Assembly: GCA_963703385.1 (NCBI GenBank)
Contig: OY969816.1
Location: forward strand, 496,001-560,000
Source of the DNA: Rhodoblastus sp963703385
Lineage (GTDB): Bacteria; Pseudomonadota; Alphaproteobacteria; Rhizobiales; Beijerinckiaceae
DNA: 64,000 nucleotides
Reading direction: 5' to 3'
A program made the position numbers and the translations under genes. The notes under the pieces were generated by a model, which was not told the DNA's origin, did not search any database, and saw only the letters and a program-made list of their open reading frames with translations. This document shows positions 45,160 to 55,140 of the stretch, one piece after another; the first letter of the stretch is position 1, and each line of letters begins with the position of its first letter.

Positions 45160-45824
45160 TCGCGGCTGGCGAGCCAGATCACATGGCGGGCGCCTTTTGA
45201 GCGGCGGGCGCGCGGGCGCGCCTCCTCCACCGCAAAACCGGCCTTGCGCAAGCGGGCGGCAAAGGCCGGATCCGGGCCGGCGGACCAGACCGCGAGAAGG
45301 CCGCCGGGTTTCAGGGCTCTTTTCGCGGCCAGCAGTCCCGGCCCCTGGTACAGTCGATCATTGGCCTGTCGGGTCAGGCCGTCGGGGCCGTTATCCACGT
45401 CGAGCAGGATCGCGTCATAGGCGGCGGGGCTCGATTTGATGATTTCGAGAACGTCGCCTTCGCGGATTTTTCCGCGCTGATCGTCGAAGCAGCCGGCGAA
45501 GACGTCCGCCATCGGCCCGCGCGCCCAGGCGATGACGGCCGGGACGAGTTCCGCGACCTCGATTTTCGCCGAGGGACCGAAAGCCGCCAGAGCGGCGCGC
45601 AAGGTAAAACCCATGCCGAGGCCGCCGATCAGCACTTGTGGAGCCGCAAGATTTTTCATTCGCGCGGCGGTCAAGGCGGCGAGCGCCTCCTCCGAGCCGC
45701 TGAGGCGCGAATTCATCAGCTCGTTGTCGCCGAGCGTGATGGAAAATTCCGTCCCGCGCCGCTTGAGTTTGATCTCGCCGCCGCCCGGGATGGTCGCTGT
45801 TTCGATGAGAATCCAGGGAAGCAA
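45156..45824 (-). CDS. Spermidine-synthase-like SAM-dependent methyltransferase
   Basis: 222 residues. Rossmann motif VLIGGLGMGFTLRAALAAFG, EVAELVPAVIAWARG and the YDAILLDVDNGPDGLT motif. The fold is shared with spermidine synthases, but the protein is shorter and lacks the N-terminal beta domain. Polyamine synthesis is therefore not implied. It converges with the YcgN-like gene across a repeat, which supplies its stop codon. Confidence 0.75.
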   Translation of the reverse strand: MLPWILIETATIPGGGEIKLKRRGTEFSITLGDNELMNSRLSGSEEALAALTAARMKNLAAPQVLIGGLGMGFTLRAALAAFGPSAKIEVAELVPAVIAWARGPMADVFAGCFDDQRGKIREGDVLEIIKSSPAAYDAILLDVDNGPDGLTRQANDRLYQGPGLLAAKRALKPGGLLAVWSAGPDPAFAARLRKAGFAVEEARPRARRSKGARHVIWLASRD

Positions 45825-45953
45825 TGACGGCCTCGGTTAAGGAACGATTTTCATCGTCAGCCGGCCTGGTGGCCAAAAACGGGACCAGCCGACCATTTCA
45901 GGACCAAAACCGGCACGAATCGGCCTTGCGACCAGTTTCCGGCTTCGTTCGCC

Positions 45954-47339
45954 TCACTCCGCCAGCGCGGCGAGAATCCGCGCCCAGCTCCGGGCGCCCT
46001 TCTGGAACGAGGACAATTCGTATTTTTCATTGGGCGAATGGATGCGGTCGTCGTCGAGGCCGAAGCCGACCATCAGCGCGCTCATCTTCAGCTCGCGCTT
46101 GAACAGGCCGACCACGGGAATCGAGCCGCCGGAGGCGGCGAGCACCGCGGGCTTGCCCCATTCCGCCTCAAGCGCGCGGCTGGCGCGCTGGATCGCCTCG
46201 GAATGGAAGGACATGGACAGGGCCGGGCTCGCGCCATGGCTCAGGAATTCGACCTTGCAGTCCGGCGCCAGGCTCGCGCGGACATAGTCGCGGAAGGCGT
46301 CGATGACGCTTTGCGGATTCTGCTTGCCGACCAGCCGGAACGAGAACTTGGCGCTCGCCTGCGCCGGCAGCACGGTTTTCGAGCCTTCTCCGGTATAGCC
46401 GCCGACAATGCCGTTGACGTCGCAGGTCGGCCGCGCCCAGATCTGCTCGAGAACCGAAAAGGCCGGCTCGCCGGCTGGAGTCGACAGGCCGACATCGGCG
46501 AGAAAATCCGCTTCGCTGAAATCGAGCGCCGCCCACTGCTCCTTGATCTCGGGCGGCAATTCGGGAACGCCCTCGTAAAATCCCGGCAAGGTCACGCGGC
46601 CTTCCTCGTCGTGCAGGCCGGCGATGATCCGCGCCAGGACATGGATCGGATTGACGGCGGGGCCGCCGAACATGCCGGAATGGAGATCGCGGCTCGCAGC
46701 CCTGACGATGACCTCCTCGAGCGCCAGGCCGCGCAGCATGCAGGTGATCAGCGGCGTGTCGCGATTCCACATGTTGGTGTCGCAGACCAGCATCAGATCG
46801 GCCTTCAGCTCCCTGGCGTTTTCGGCGACGAAGGCGGGAAGCGAGGGCGAGCCGGATTCCTCTTCGCCCTCAAACAGCACGCTGACAGTGCACGGAAGTC
46901 CGCCATTGGCGCGCAGGGCGCGACAGGCCTCGACAAAGGTCATGAGCTGGCCCTTGTCGTCGGCGGCGCCGCGCGCGACGATCTGCTTGTGGCCCGGCCC
47001 GGCCCCATTCACCCCCGGCGTGAAGGGATCGGATTGCCAAAGCTCCAGCGGATCGACCGGCTGAACGTCGTAATGGCCATAAAACAGCACATGGGGCGCG
47101 TCGGGCCGCGCCGCCTTGGCCTTGCCGACCACCATCGGATGGCCGGCGGTCGGACGCACGGAAGCCTCGAATCCGACGGCGCGCAACTGGCCCGCGAGCC
47201 ATTCGGCGGCGGCGGCGCAATCTCCCGCAAAAGCGGGGTCGGTCGAGATCGAGCGGATGCGCAGCAGTTCGAACAGGCGGTCCAGCGCCCCCTGATGGTC
47301 GGCGTCGAGCGCCGCGAGCGCTTTATCGAGATTGGACAT
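45954..47339 (-). CDS. M20-family dipeptidase
   Basis: 461 residues. Zinc ligands and catalytic residues are visible in VLFYGHYDVQPVDPLELW (His, Asp), GAADDKGQLM, LFEGEEESGSPSL (Glu pair) and RDLHSGMFGGPAVNPIHVLA in the lid domain. A C-terminal His is in RIHSPNEKYELSSF. The subfamily (ArgE/DapE/CPG2) hydrolyses dipeptides. No signal peptide is seen, so it is cytoplasmic. Confidence 0.92.
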   Translation of the reverse strand: MSNLDKALAALDADHQGALDRLFELLRIRSISTDPAFAGDCAAAAEWLAGQLRAVGFEASVRPTAGHPMVVGKAKAARPDAPHVLFYGHYDVQPVDPLELWQSDPFTPGVNGAGPGHKQIVARGAADDKGQLMTFVEACRALRANGGLPCTVSVLFEGEEESGSPSLPAFVAENARELKADLMLVCDTNMWNRDTPLITCMLRGLALEEVIVRAASRDLHSGMFGGPAVNPIHVLARIIAGLHDEEGRVTLPGFYEGVPELPPEIKEQWAALDFSEADFLADVGLSTPAGEPAFSVLEQIWARPTCDVNGIVGGYTGEGSKTVLPAQASAKFSFRLVGKQNPQSVIDAFRDYVRASLAPDCKVEFLSHGASPALSMSFHSEAIQRASRALEAEWGKPAVLAASGGSIPVVGLFKRELKMSALMVGFGLDDDRIHSPNEKYELSSFQKGARSWARILAALAE

Positions 47340-47470
47340 GGCGGCTCCAGCATGAATCGTGTGGTAAACTACCAGCAGAGACGTTTTTCGTCACGCGGCG
47401 CGCGTCTCTCCCTCTCGCCATGAATGGGGAGAGGGCGCCATGTTGCGGCGTGATGGGAGGAGGGCAGAAA

Positions 47471-47722
47471 ATGACCACAATTCCGGAAGGCTGGAGCGGC
47501 GACGAGACAAGGATCGCCAAGGTTTTTCACTTCAAGACGTTTGCGCAAGCCTTGGGCTTCATGGTCGAGGTCGGGCTTTATTGCGAGCGCGAGGACCATC
47601 ATCCCGATTGGAAAAACGTCTACAACAAGGTCTGGGTCGAGCTGAGCACTCATTCCGCCGGCAAGGTCACGGAAAAGGACCGGGCGCTCGCCGCCCATAT
47701 GGACGAGGTTTTTTCGCGCTGA
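47471..47722 (+). CDS. phhB: 4a-hydroxytetrahydrobiopterin dehydratase (pterin carbinolamine dehydratase)
   Basis: 83 residues from the ATG at 47471, with GGAGGAGGG upstream. The active-site motif EREDHHPDWKNVYNKVWVEL is present, with the His-His pair and the Trp. It regenerates tetrahydrobiopterin for aromatic hydroxylases or acts in pterin metabolism. The stop abuts the stop of the converging histidine kinase gene with no gap. Confidence 0.92.
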   Translation: MTTIPEGWSGDETRIAKVFHFKTFAQALGFMVEVGLYCEREDHHPDWKNVYNKVWVELSTHSAGKVTEKDRALAAHMDEVFSR

Positions 47723-50143
47723 TCACTCCGCCGCGCTGATCGCGGCGATGCGGTTGCGGGCCTGTTCGCGCGGGCCGGGGAGATGGATGCGCACCCGCGT
47801 GCCGTGGCCCGGCGTGGAGTCGATCAGCAATTCGCCGCCGTGAAGCTCGACCAGGGAGCGCGCGATCGACAGGCCGAGGCCGGGGCCTTTCATGCCGTCC
47901 TGCATCAGGGGCGAGCGCTGCTCGAAAGGATGGCAGACGAGGATGATTTCTTCCGCCGTCATGCCGCAGCCGCTGTCCTCGACGATGATGTCGTGGGCCG
48001 GGTCCTCTCCGGCGACGCTGACCGCGACGCGGCCGCCTTCCGGCGTGAATTTGATCGCATTTTCGATCAGGATGCCGACGACGCGGCGCAAAAGCTCGGG
48101 GTCGGCGAAAACGTGGGCCTCGGCCGGCGGCTCGAAGGCGATCGAGACATTCTTGGCCTCGGCGGGGGCGCGGGCGGCCTCCACCGTTTCGGCAAGGCTC
48201 GGCGTCAGGTCGACCTCGCGGGCGTTCAGCACGACCTGTCCGGCGTCGAGGCGCGCCATCTCCAGCACGTCGCTGATCACGCCATGCAGGTATTCGCCCG
48301 ACTGGCGGATGTGATTGGCGTATTGCAGGTAGCGCGCATTGCCGATCTCGCCGAAATATTGCTGCTCCATCACTTCCGCAAAGCCGATGATATGGGTCAG
48401 CGGCGTGCGCAATTCGTGGCTCATATTGGCGAGGAAGTCGGATTTGGCGCGATTGGCGGTTTCGGCGACGGCCTTCTGCTCGAGATAGCGCTCGGCGAGT
48501 TCGGCAAGCTGCTGGGCCTGGAGCTCCAGGGTCTGGCGGGACCGGCGCAGGTCGGCGACGGTGGCGGTCAGGCGGCGCTCGCTGTCGAGCAAGGATTGCT
48601 CGTGATGTTTCAGGGCCGAAATATCGGCGCCGACCGAGACATAGCCGCCGTCCTTGGTGCGGCGCTCGTTGATCTGGAGCCAGCGGCCGTCGGCGAGGCG
48701 CGCTTCGTAGACCCGGCCCGCGCCGTCGTCGTCGGGCATGGCGCACGCCTGTTCGGCGAAATTGCGCGACTGCGCCATGATCTTCCAATAAGGCGCGCCC
48801 GGCGCGGCGCATTCGGGCGGCAGGCCATGCACGCTCTGGAATTTGGAATTGCACAGCACGAGGCGGTTGTCGGCGTCCCACAACACGAAGGCTTCGGAAA
48901 TCGATTCGACGGCGTCGCGAAGATGCGAATCGGCGGCGGCGCTGCGCTCGGCGAGGCGGACCTGCTCGGAAATGTCCACCGCGATGCCGACGAGATGGGG
49001 CGCGCGTTCGCGGCCTTCGTGAATCACTTGCGCGCGGGCGCGAATCCAGATCCAGCGCCCTTCCGCGTCGCGGACGCGAAAGGCGTGGTCGATCGAGGAA
49101 GCCTGCCCGGAGGTCAGTTGCTCGGCGAAGCTCGAAAGCTTGTCGTCTTCGGGATGGATCAGCGCCCGCAGGTCGCCGAAGGAGAGGAACTCGCCGGTCC
49201 GCTTCATCGACAGCATGTCGTACATCGAGTCCGACCAGTAGATGCGGCCGGTGGCGAGGTCCCAGTCCCACAACCCGCAACGGCCGCGATTGAGCGCGGC
49301 GTCGATGCGGTTGCGAATGCGCGCGCGGTCGGTCTCGGCGTCGAGCGCCCGGCTGGTCTGGGCGAAATAGGCGAAGGCGACCAACGCCATGACCGAAGCG
49401 ACGAGCAGGAACAGCAAGGCCGAGCGCCACGCGGTCGCGCGCCATTCGGACATGGCGCTGTCGAGCGGCTGGATGATCGCGAGCTGGCCGAACGGCGGTT
49501 TGAGGTTGCGCACGGTGGCGAGGGCGTCGCCGCCGCCGGGGAGGCTGATGCGCATCGCGCCGGCTTTTTCGGCGAAAATGGTGAGCGGCTGGGACGGGCC
49601 GAGATGACGGGCGAGCGTGGCTTCGGCGATTGCGCCGGCGGGCAGGGTCGCGATGATCTTGCCGTCGGCGTCGGTGACGGCGAGGATGCGGCCTTGGGTC
49701 TGGAGGCGTCCGAGCGCAGAGTTGAGGATCAGGGCGGCGGGCTCGCCGGGCGGCGCGTTGCGCGCCGCGTCATTGAAATCCTCGGCGGCGAGGCGGCCGA
49801 CCATGTCGAGGGTGGAAAGCGCCTCGGGAACCACGCGGTCGTGGCTTTGCAGCGCGATCTGGGCGGCGACGCCAAACAGGGTGAGCAGGAAAAAGGCGAT
49901 CAGGGTGGGGATGGCGGCGCGCGGCAGCGGCTCAAGCCGGGGGCTTTGGGCGGGCGCGGCGGGATTGGCTTCGGCGGGGGGCCGCGGCGCCGCCCGGTCC
50001 TCGGAGGGCGCGGAATCGCCGCGGGGGAAAAGCCGGGCTGCCGAGACGGCGCCTTCGGGGACGGCGGCGGGCGTCCGCGGACCGGCGAACGGGCCGGTGG
50101 CTTCAAGGCATAGATAGCCGTCGGCTGCGTTTGCACGCGCCAT
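47723..50143 (-). CDS. PleC/DivJ-like PAS sensor histidine kinase
   Basis: 806 residues from the ATG at 50143 (GGGAG upstream). Two membrane helices (IPTLIAFFLLTLFGVAAQI and ALLFLLVASVMALVAFAYFA) enclose a periplasmic sensor. Two PAS domains follow (CGLWDWDLATGRIYWSDSMY; AFVLWDADNRLVLCNSKFQS). HisKA is NMSHELRTPLTHIIGFAEVM with phospho-acceptor His576, and HATPase contains ENAIKFTPEGG and GPGLGLSIARSLVELHGG. No receiver domain. PleC acts with PodJ and DivK at the cell pole, and a podJ-like gene is in this window. Confidence 0.85.
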   Translation of the reverse strand: MARANAADGYLCLEATGPFAGPRTPAAVPEGAVSAARLFPRGDSAPSEDRAAPRPPAEANPAAPAQSPRLEPLPRAAIPTLIAFFLLTLFGVAAQIALQSHDRVVPEALSTLDMVGRLAAEDFNDAARNAPPGEPAALILNSALGRLQTQGRILAVTDADGKIIATLPAGAIAEATLARHLGPSQPLTIFAEKAGAMRISLPGGGDALATVRNLKPPFGQLAIIQPLDSAMSEWRATAWRSALLFLLVASVMALVAFAYFAQTSRALDAETDRARIRNRIDAALNRGRCGLWDWDLATGRIYWSDSMYDMLSMKRTGEFLSFGDLRALIHPEDDKLSSFAEQLTSGQASSIDHAFRVRDAEGRWIWIRARAQVIHEGRERAPHLVGIAVDISEQVRLAERSAAADSHLRDAVESISEAFVLWDADNRLVLCNSKFQSVHGLPPECAAPGAPYWKIMAQSRNFAEQACAMPDDDGAGRVYEARLADGRWLQINERRTKDGGYVSVGADISALKHHEQSLLDSERRLTATVADLRRSRQTLELQAQQLAELAERYLEQKAVAETANRAKSDFLANMSHELRTPLTHIIGFAEVMEQQYFGEIGNARYLQYANHIRQSGEYLHGVISDVLEMARLDAGQVVLNAREVDLTPSLAETVEAARAPAEAKNVSIAFEPPAEAHVFADPELLRRVVGILIENAIKFTPEGGRVAVSVAGEDPAHDIIVEDSGCGMTAEEIILVCHPFEQRSPLMQDGMKGPGLGLSIARSLVELHGGELLIDSTPGHGTRVRIHLPGPREQARNRIAAISAAE

Positions 50144-50448
50144 GACACGCTCCCGGTGTGGTGAAGTTGTTTGATCCGGAGCCTTACTGCAACGCCCCCA
50201 AATCACTTTCATTCGAATCCTAAGCGGGCATTTTGTCCAGACTAAATTTTCGTTAATCCGTGGGTTTTTTTCACCGGAAATGAGGCGCGATTTCAAAGAG
50301 CCGCGCGCCAGCGTCGCGTGGGGAAAAGGTCGAAAACCGGAAAACAAGAGTCGAAACAACGCCCTCGGGCGATCGGCGGGCCGGGGGGTCCGGCCTAGCC
50401 GGCAGAGGCGCGATTTCGACGAAATTGTTGCGAAATCAAGGCGAAGGC

Positions 50449-50556
50449 CTAGAGCGCGTTCGCGGATCGCGGAGTCGAACGCGCTCGGCTATATTCATTG
50501 TTTTAACGCATATTCTGATCCGAAAAGTCTATCAACTTTTCGGGAATATGCTCGAG
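50449..50556. repeat. Dispersed palindromic repeat, copy 5
   Basis: CTAGAGCGCGTTCGCGG with GTCGAACGCGCTC is module one. CATTGTTTTAACGCATATTCTG links to CCGAAAAGTCTATCAACTTTTCGGGAATATGCTCGAG. It lies between the kinase gene and pepN. Confidence 0.8.
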
Positions 50557-50615
50557 CCGACGCCCAGGCGGCCTTCAACTTTGCGTGAAACTGGCGCGAC
50601 GCGGAGTTTCCGGCT

Positions 50616-53277
50616 TCACGCGAGGGCGCGGGCGGCGATGTCGCGCAGGTCGGGCGACAGCATTTCGCGGGCGGCGACGCTTTCCAGCGCTTCGCGGGCG
50701 AGCTGGCGCCGGCCGGCTTCGAGATTGCGCCAGGAGCGGAAAGCCGAGAGCAGTCGCGCCGCGACCTGGGGATTGACGCCATCGAGCGTGAGAGCGGTCT
50801 CGGCGATGAACCGGTAGCCGGAGCCGTCAGCGGCGTTGAACCCGGTTGGATTGGCGTTGGCGAAGGCGGAAATCAGCGCCCGGACGCGGTTGGGATTGGT
50901 CAGGCTGAACGCGTGATGGCGCATCAGGCGTTTGACCCGCGCGAGCGTCTCGGGTTCGGGAATCGTCGCCTGGAGCGCGAACCATTTGTCGATGATGAGC
51001 GGCTCTTCGGCGTGGGAGCGGAAAAAGGAATCGAGCGCGCGCTCGCGTTGCGCCGTGGCGTGGGCGCAGAGCGTGGACAGCGCGGCCATCTGGTCGGTCA
51101 TATTGGCGCCGAGCTGGAACTGGCGCATCGCGATGTCGGCGCCGTCCTCGGGCGCGCCGGCGGCGTAAAGATCCAGACAGGCGTTGCGCAAGGCGCGCCG
51201 GCCGGCGTTTGATGCGTCGGGCGAATAAGGCTCGCCGCTCGTCAGGCGCTCGTAAGCCGCGAGCAGGCGGGCGCCGAGGGCCCTGCCGATTCCTTCGCGC
51301 AGCGCGCGCCGCGCCAGAAAAACCGCGTCGGGATCGACATCGGCGCCGATGTCGCGGGCGATGTCGCTTTCGCTCGGCAGCATCGCCATTTGCGCGGCGA
51401 AGGCGGGGTCGGCCTCGCCCGCCTCGATGGCCGCGCCCAGAGCCTCGGCGAAGGCCGGGTTGAAGTCGGGCAATTCTCCGGCGCGGATCAGCCCGGTGGA
51501 GCGGATCATCAGCCGCGTGGCGAAACTCTGCGCCGCCTGCCAGCGGTTGAACGCGTCGGTGTCGTGCGCCATGAGCAGCAGCAGGTCGTCCTCGCCGAGG
51601 TCGATGTCGAGGATGGCGGGCGTGGAAAAACGGCGCAGCAGCGAGGGGACAGGCCGGCTTGGCACGTTGCTGAACACGATGCGGCGCTCGTTCGCGGCCA
51701 GTTCGAAAATGCCCGCCTGGGCTTCGCGGGCGTTGGCGGGATCGTCGGGAACGAGCAGGATTTCCTGGCCGTCCTGGCCGATCAGGCCAAGCCGGATCGG
51801 CATGACGAGCGGTTTTTTCTCGGGTTGGCCGGGCGTGGGCGGCGTCTCCTGCGACAGGTCGAGCGCAAAGCGCTTCGCCTCGGCGTCGTAGGTTCCGCGC
51901 GCCTTGAGGCGCGGCGTGCCGGCCTGGTTGTACCACGCGAAGAACTGCGACAGGTCGCGGCCGGAGCTCGCGGTGAAACAGGAGATGAAATCCTCGACCG
52001 TCGCGGCCTTGCCGTCGAAGCGCTGGAAATAAAGCGCCATGCCGGCGTGATAGGCCTCGTGGCCGATCAGGGTGCGCAGCATGCGGATGATCTCGGCGCC
52101 CTTCTCGTAGACCGTCGCCGTGTAGAAGTTGTTGATTTCGTGATAGATTTCCGGACGGACATTATGGGCGAGCGGGCCGGCGTCCTCGGGGAACTGGCTC
52201 GCGCGCAGGGTGCGGACATTGGCGATGCGGCCGACGGCGCGCGAGCGCTGGTCGGCGGAGAATTCCTGGTCGCGATAGACGGTCAGGCCCTCTTTCAGGC
52301 AGAGCTGGAACCAGTCGCGGCAGGTGATGCGGTTGCCGGTCCAGTTATGAAAATATTCGTGGGCGACCACCGTCTCGATCCCGGCGTAATCGCCGTCGGT
52401 CGCGGTCTCCTGAACCGCCAGGATATATTTGTCGTTGAAAATGTTGAGGCCCTTGTTCTCCATCGCGCCCATGTTGAAATCGGGCACGGCGACGATGTTG
52501 AACACGTCGAGGTCATATTCGCGGCCATAGACGAATTCGTCCCAGCGCATGGCGTGGACAAGTGAGTCCATCGCGTAATGAGCGCGGTGCTCCTTGCCCT
52601 TTTGCGTATGGATCGCCAGCTTGACCTTGCGGCCGGACACGGTTTCGAACTCGCCCTCGATCGCGCCGAGATCGCCGCCGACCAAAGCGAAAAGATAGGA
52701 CGGCTTGGGGAAGGGGTCATGCCAGACGGCGTAATGGCGGCCGTTCGGCAGATCGCCTCGCTCGACCGGATTGCCGTTGGACAGCAGCGCCGGCGCTTCC
52801 GCCTTGTCGGCTTCGATGCGGACGGTGAAGACGCTCATCACGTCGGGCCGGTCGAGATAATAGGCGATGCGGCGGAAGCCTTCGGCCTCGCATTGGGTGC
52901 AATAGGCAGAGCCGGAGCGGTAGAGCCCTTCGAGCCTGGTGTTGGCGGAAGGGTCGAGCAGGGTTTCGACTTCCAGCGAAAAAGGGCGGGCCGGCGGATT
53001 GGCGATGGTCAGGCGTTCGGGCGTGGCGACCTCGGCGAGGTCGAGCGCCTCGTTGTCGAGCTGCGCCCGAACGGGCCGCAGTTCGTCGCCGTCGAGAACG
53101 AGCGGCGCGCCGGCGGCTCCGGCCGGATTGGGTCTGAGACTCAGGCGCGAGACCACCCGGGTCGCCCTTGGGTCGAGGCTGATGTCGAGATGAACCGAGT
53201 TCGATGAGATAATCGGCGGGACGATAATCGGCGAGGCGGACCGGCGGGACGGGAGCGGATTCGGGCTTGTCGGACAT
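50616..53277 (-). CDS. pepN: Aminopeptidase N (one-base frameshift near the N-terminus)
   Basis: After correcting one base, about 886 residues, the normal PepN length. The N-terminus lies in the frame starting at 53277 (SAPVPPVRLADYRPADYLI). The rest is in the next frame from about 53198 (VHLDISLDPRATRVVSRLSL). Removing one A of GAA (reverse strand, 53200-53201) joins them as DYLIDSVHLD. Motifs: GAMENKGLNIF, zinc site VVAHEYFHNWTGNRI with downstream LKEGLTVYRDQEFS. M1 peptidase of peptide turnover. It is so conserved that a sequencing error is the likely cause. Confidence 0.93.
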
Positions 53278-53470
53278 AACGCCTCTGCGATCTCGAAAAC
53301 GGCGGCCGCGCCGCCGGGCGCGCCCGGCATTCCGCGAGTCGGATTCGGGGCCGCCTGTCGCGATCTATTTATTCCTGCGGCGCCGAAATCGCCATCCGCC
53401 AAAAGAGAAAATCTTCCTTGGCCTTGACCCTTCCGGACCGTCGGGACAAAAAGAGACAAAGGAAAAGCAC

Positions 53471-54064
53471 ATGCATCGGATTCGCAAAATCTGCGTTTAT
53501 TGCGGCTCGTCGGTTGGCGAGGATCCGGCCTTTGTCGCGGCGGCGCGGGATTTGGGGCGGACGCTCGCGAAAAACGGCATCGGCCTGGTTTATGGCGGCG
53601 GCAAGCTCGGCCTGATGGGGGCGTTGGCCGATGCGGCGCTTGGGGCCGGCGGCCATGTCACCGGGATCATCCCGCATTTCCTGGAAAAGCGCGAACATGC
53701 GCTTGAAAATGTCCAGGAACTGATCATCGTCGGCGACATGCATGAGCGCAAACGGCTGATGTTCGAGAAGGCCGACGCCTTCATCGCGCTGCCGGGCGGA
53801 ATCGGCACGCTGGAGGAGCTGGTCGAACAGCTGACCTGGGTGCAGTTGCAGCGCCACGACAAGCCGGTGCTGATCGCCGACATCGGCGGCTTCTGGGCTC
53901 CGCTGCTGGCGCTGATCGACCATATGCGCGCCCAGGCCTTCATCCGGCAGGAATACGAGGCGCGCTATCTGGTGCGCGACAAGGTCGAGGACATAGTTCC
54001 GGCGCTGCGCGAGGCCTTCGCAACCGCCCGCAAGTCGCATCTGGCTTTGCGCCCGGAGTTTTGA
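53471..54064 (+). CDS. LOG-family protein (TIGR00730; cytokinin-activating-like nucleoside 5'-monophosphate phosphoribohydrolase)
   Basis: 197 residues from the ATG at 53471. Rossmann head ICVYCGSSVGEDPAFVAAAR and the catalytic pair of motifs RKRLMFEKADAFIALPGGIG / GTLEELVEQLTWVQL (PGGxGTxxE). LOG enzymes cleave ribose phosphate from nucleotides; in bacteria the role is often nucleotide salvage. Divergent from pepN. The upstream open frame has no family similarity. Confidence 0.92.
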   Translation: MHRIRKICVYCGSSVGEDPAFVAAARDLGRTLAKNGIGLVYGGGKLGLMGALADAALGAGGHVTGIIPHFLEKREHALENVQELIIVGDMHERKRLMFEKADAFIALPGGIGTLEELVEQLTWVQLQRHDKPVLIADIGGFWAPLLALIDHMRAQAFIRQEYEARYLVRDKVEDIVPALREAFATARKSHLALRPEF

Positions 54065-54070
54065 ACCGTC

Positions 54071-54230
54071 TTAGAGCATATTCCCGAAAAGTTGATAGAC
54101 TTTTCGGATAAGAATATGCGTCAAAACCTTAGAGCATATTCCCGAAAAGTTGATAGACTTTTCGGATAAGAATATGCGTCAAAACAATGAAATAACGCGG
54201 CGCGTTCGACTCAATGATTTACGAACGCGC
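54071..54230. repeat. Dispersed palindromic repeat, copy 6, with module two duplicated in tandem
   Basis: TTAGAGCATATTCCCGAAAAGTTGATAGACTTTTCGGATAAGAATATGCGTCAAAAC appears twice (from 54071 and from 54129) with a period of about 58 bases. The usual ACAATGA and CGCGTTCGACTCAATGATTTACGAACGCG follow. It lies between two converging genes. Confidence 0.9.
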
Positions 54231-54236
54231 CAGAAG

Positions 54237-55022
54237 TCAATCGTCCGAAATCACATCGGGGCCGATAAAGCCGCGGTCGGTCCGCACCACCCAGTTCTGT
54301 CCGCGATGCTCGATGCGTTCGACCGTCGCGCCGCCGAGCAGGACGTCGCCGGGCTCGATCCTTTCCATTCCCTCCGGTCCGACGACCCAGGCATGGCCGC
54401 CGCCGACGCCGCGCAGGACATAGGCGCGATAGGGGCCAAGCGCCGCATGTGCGCCAGGAGCGGGGATGGCGGCCTGTGCTTGCGCCGGACGGGGCAGGGG
54501 CTTGCCGATCGAGGCGGTCGGCATGCGGTCCACCTTGCGCTGCGCCATTTTCTCGGTTGCGGACCTGACCTTTTCAAGCCTGGCCTGAAGCTCAGATGCG
54601 CTCGCCGCCGCGTCGGCCTTTGCCTCGGCGATATTCCTCTGGAGCGCGGCGATGGTCGCCTCGTCGGCGCGGGACTTGTGCGCTTCGACGTCGAGCTTGT
54701 TCCTCAGGCTTTCGACATGGACGCGCAGCGCCGCCAGCTCGTCGCCCTGCGCCCTGGCGGTCTTGACGGCTTCCGCCGCGGCAATCGCGACGGGATCGGG
54801 TTTCGCAGGCGCGCCCTGGACGAAGGCGTCCATACGGGTGGCGGCGGCCCAGCCGAGACCGATCGTCAGCAGCAGGACCGCGCCGGAGGCGACAAAGAAC
54901 CGCCGCTTGTCGCTACGGGGATCCACGGCGCGGAATTCGATCTCCGGCCTCTCGTCGGCACGGAGCCGGAAAGGCTCATGAGGCGCCGGTACGGGTTTCG
55001 AAGGCGGGATGAGGTCGTGCAT
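54237..55022 (-). CDS. Membrane-anchored coiled-coil protein with C-terminal beta domain
   Basis: 261 residues from the ATG at 55022 (GGAG upstream). A cytoplasmic head, one membrane helix (RFFVASGAVLLLTIGLGWAA), a long coiled coil (DELAALRVHVESLRNKLDVE, then ATIAALQRNIAEAKADAAAS) and a small C-terminal domain (AYVLRGVGGGHAWVVGPEGM, ERIEPGDVLLGGATVERIEH, GFIGPDV). The last domain resembles those of pilus-assembly or flagellar-assembly proteins. No function is assigned. It is 118 bases downstream of opgH on the same strand. Confidence 0.6.
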   Translation of the reverse strand: MHDLIPPSKPVPAPHEPFRLRADERPEIEFRAVDPRSDKRRFFVASGAVLLLTIGLGWAAATRMDAFVQGAPAKPDPVAIAAAEAVKTARAQGDELAALRVHVESLRNKLDVEAHKSRADEATIAALQRNIAEAKADAAASASELQARLEKVRSATEKMAQRKVDRMPTASIGKPLPRPAQAQAAIPAPGAHAALGPYRAYVLRGVGGGHAWVVGPEGMERIEPGDVLLGGATVERIEHRGQNWVVRTDRGFIGPDVISDD

Positions 55023-55140
55023 GGTCGGGCTCCGCGCGGACGATTGTCGTCCGCTTTCCATGAGCCGTCATTTTCCGGCTTTCGGATTAACCTATGATTA
55101 ATGCCGCCACGATTTTTGCCGGGCCTGTCGCCGATTTACA

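Noticed and set aside
47783..50113. 776-codon plus-strand frame opposite the histidine kinase
   Set aside because: Antisense GC-rich artefact; the kinase motifs on the minus strand are unmistakable.
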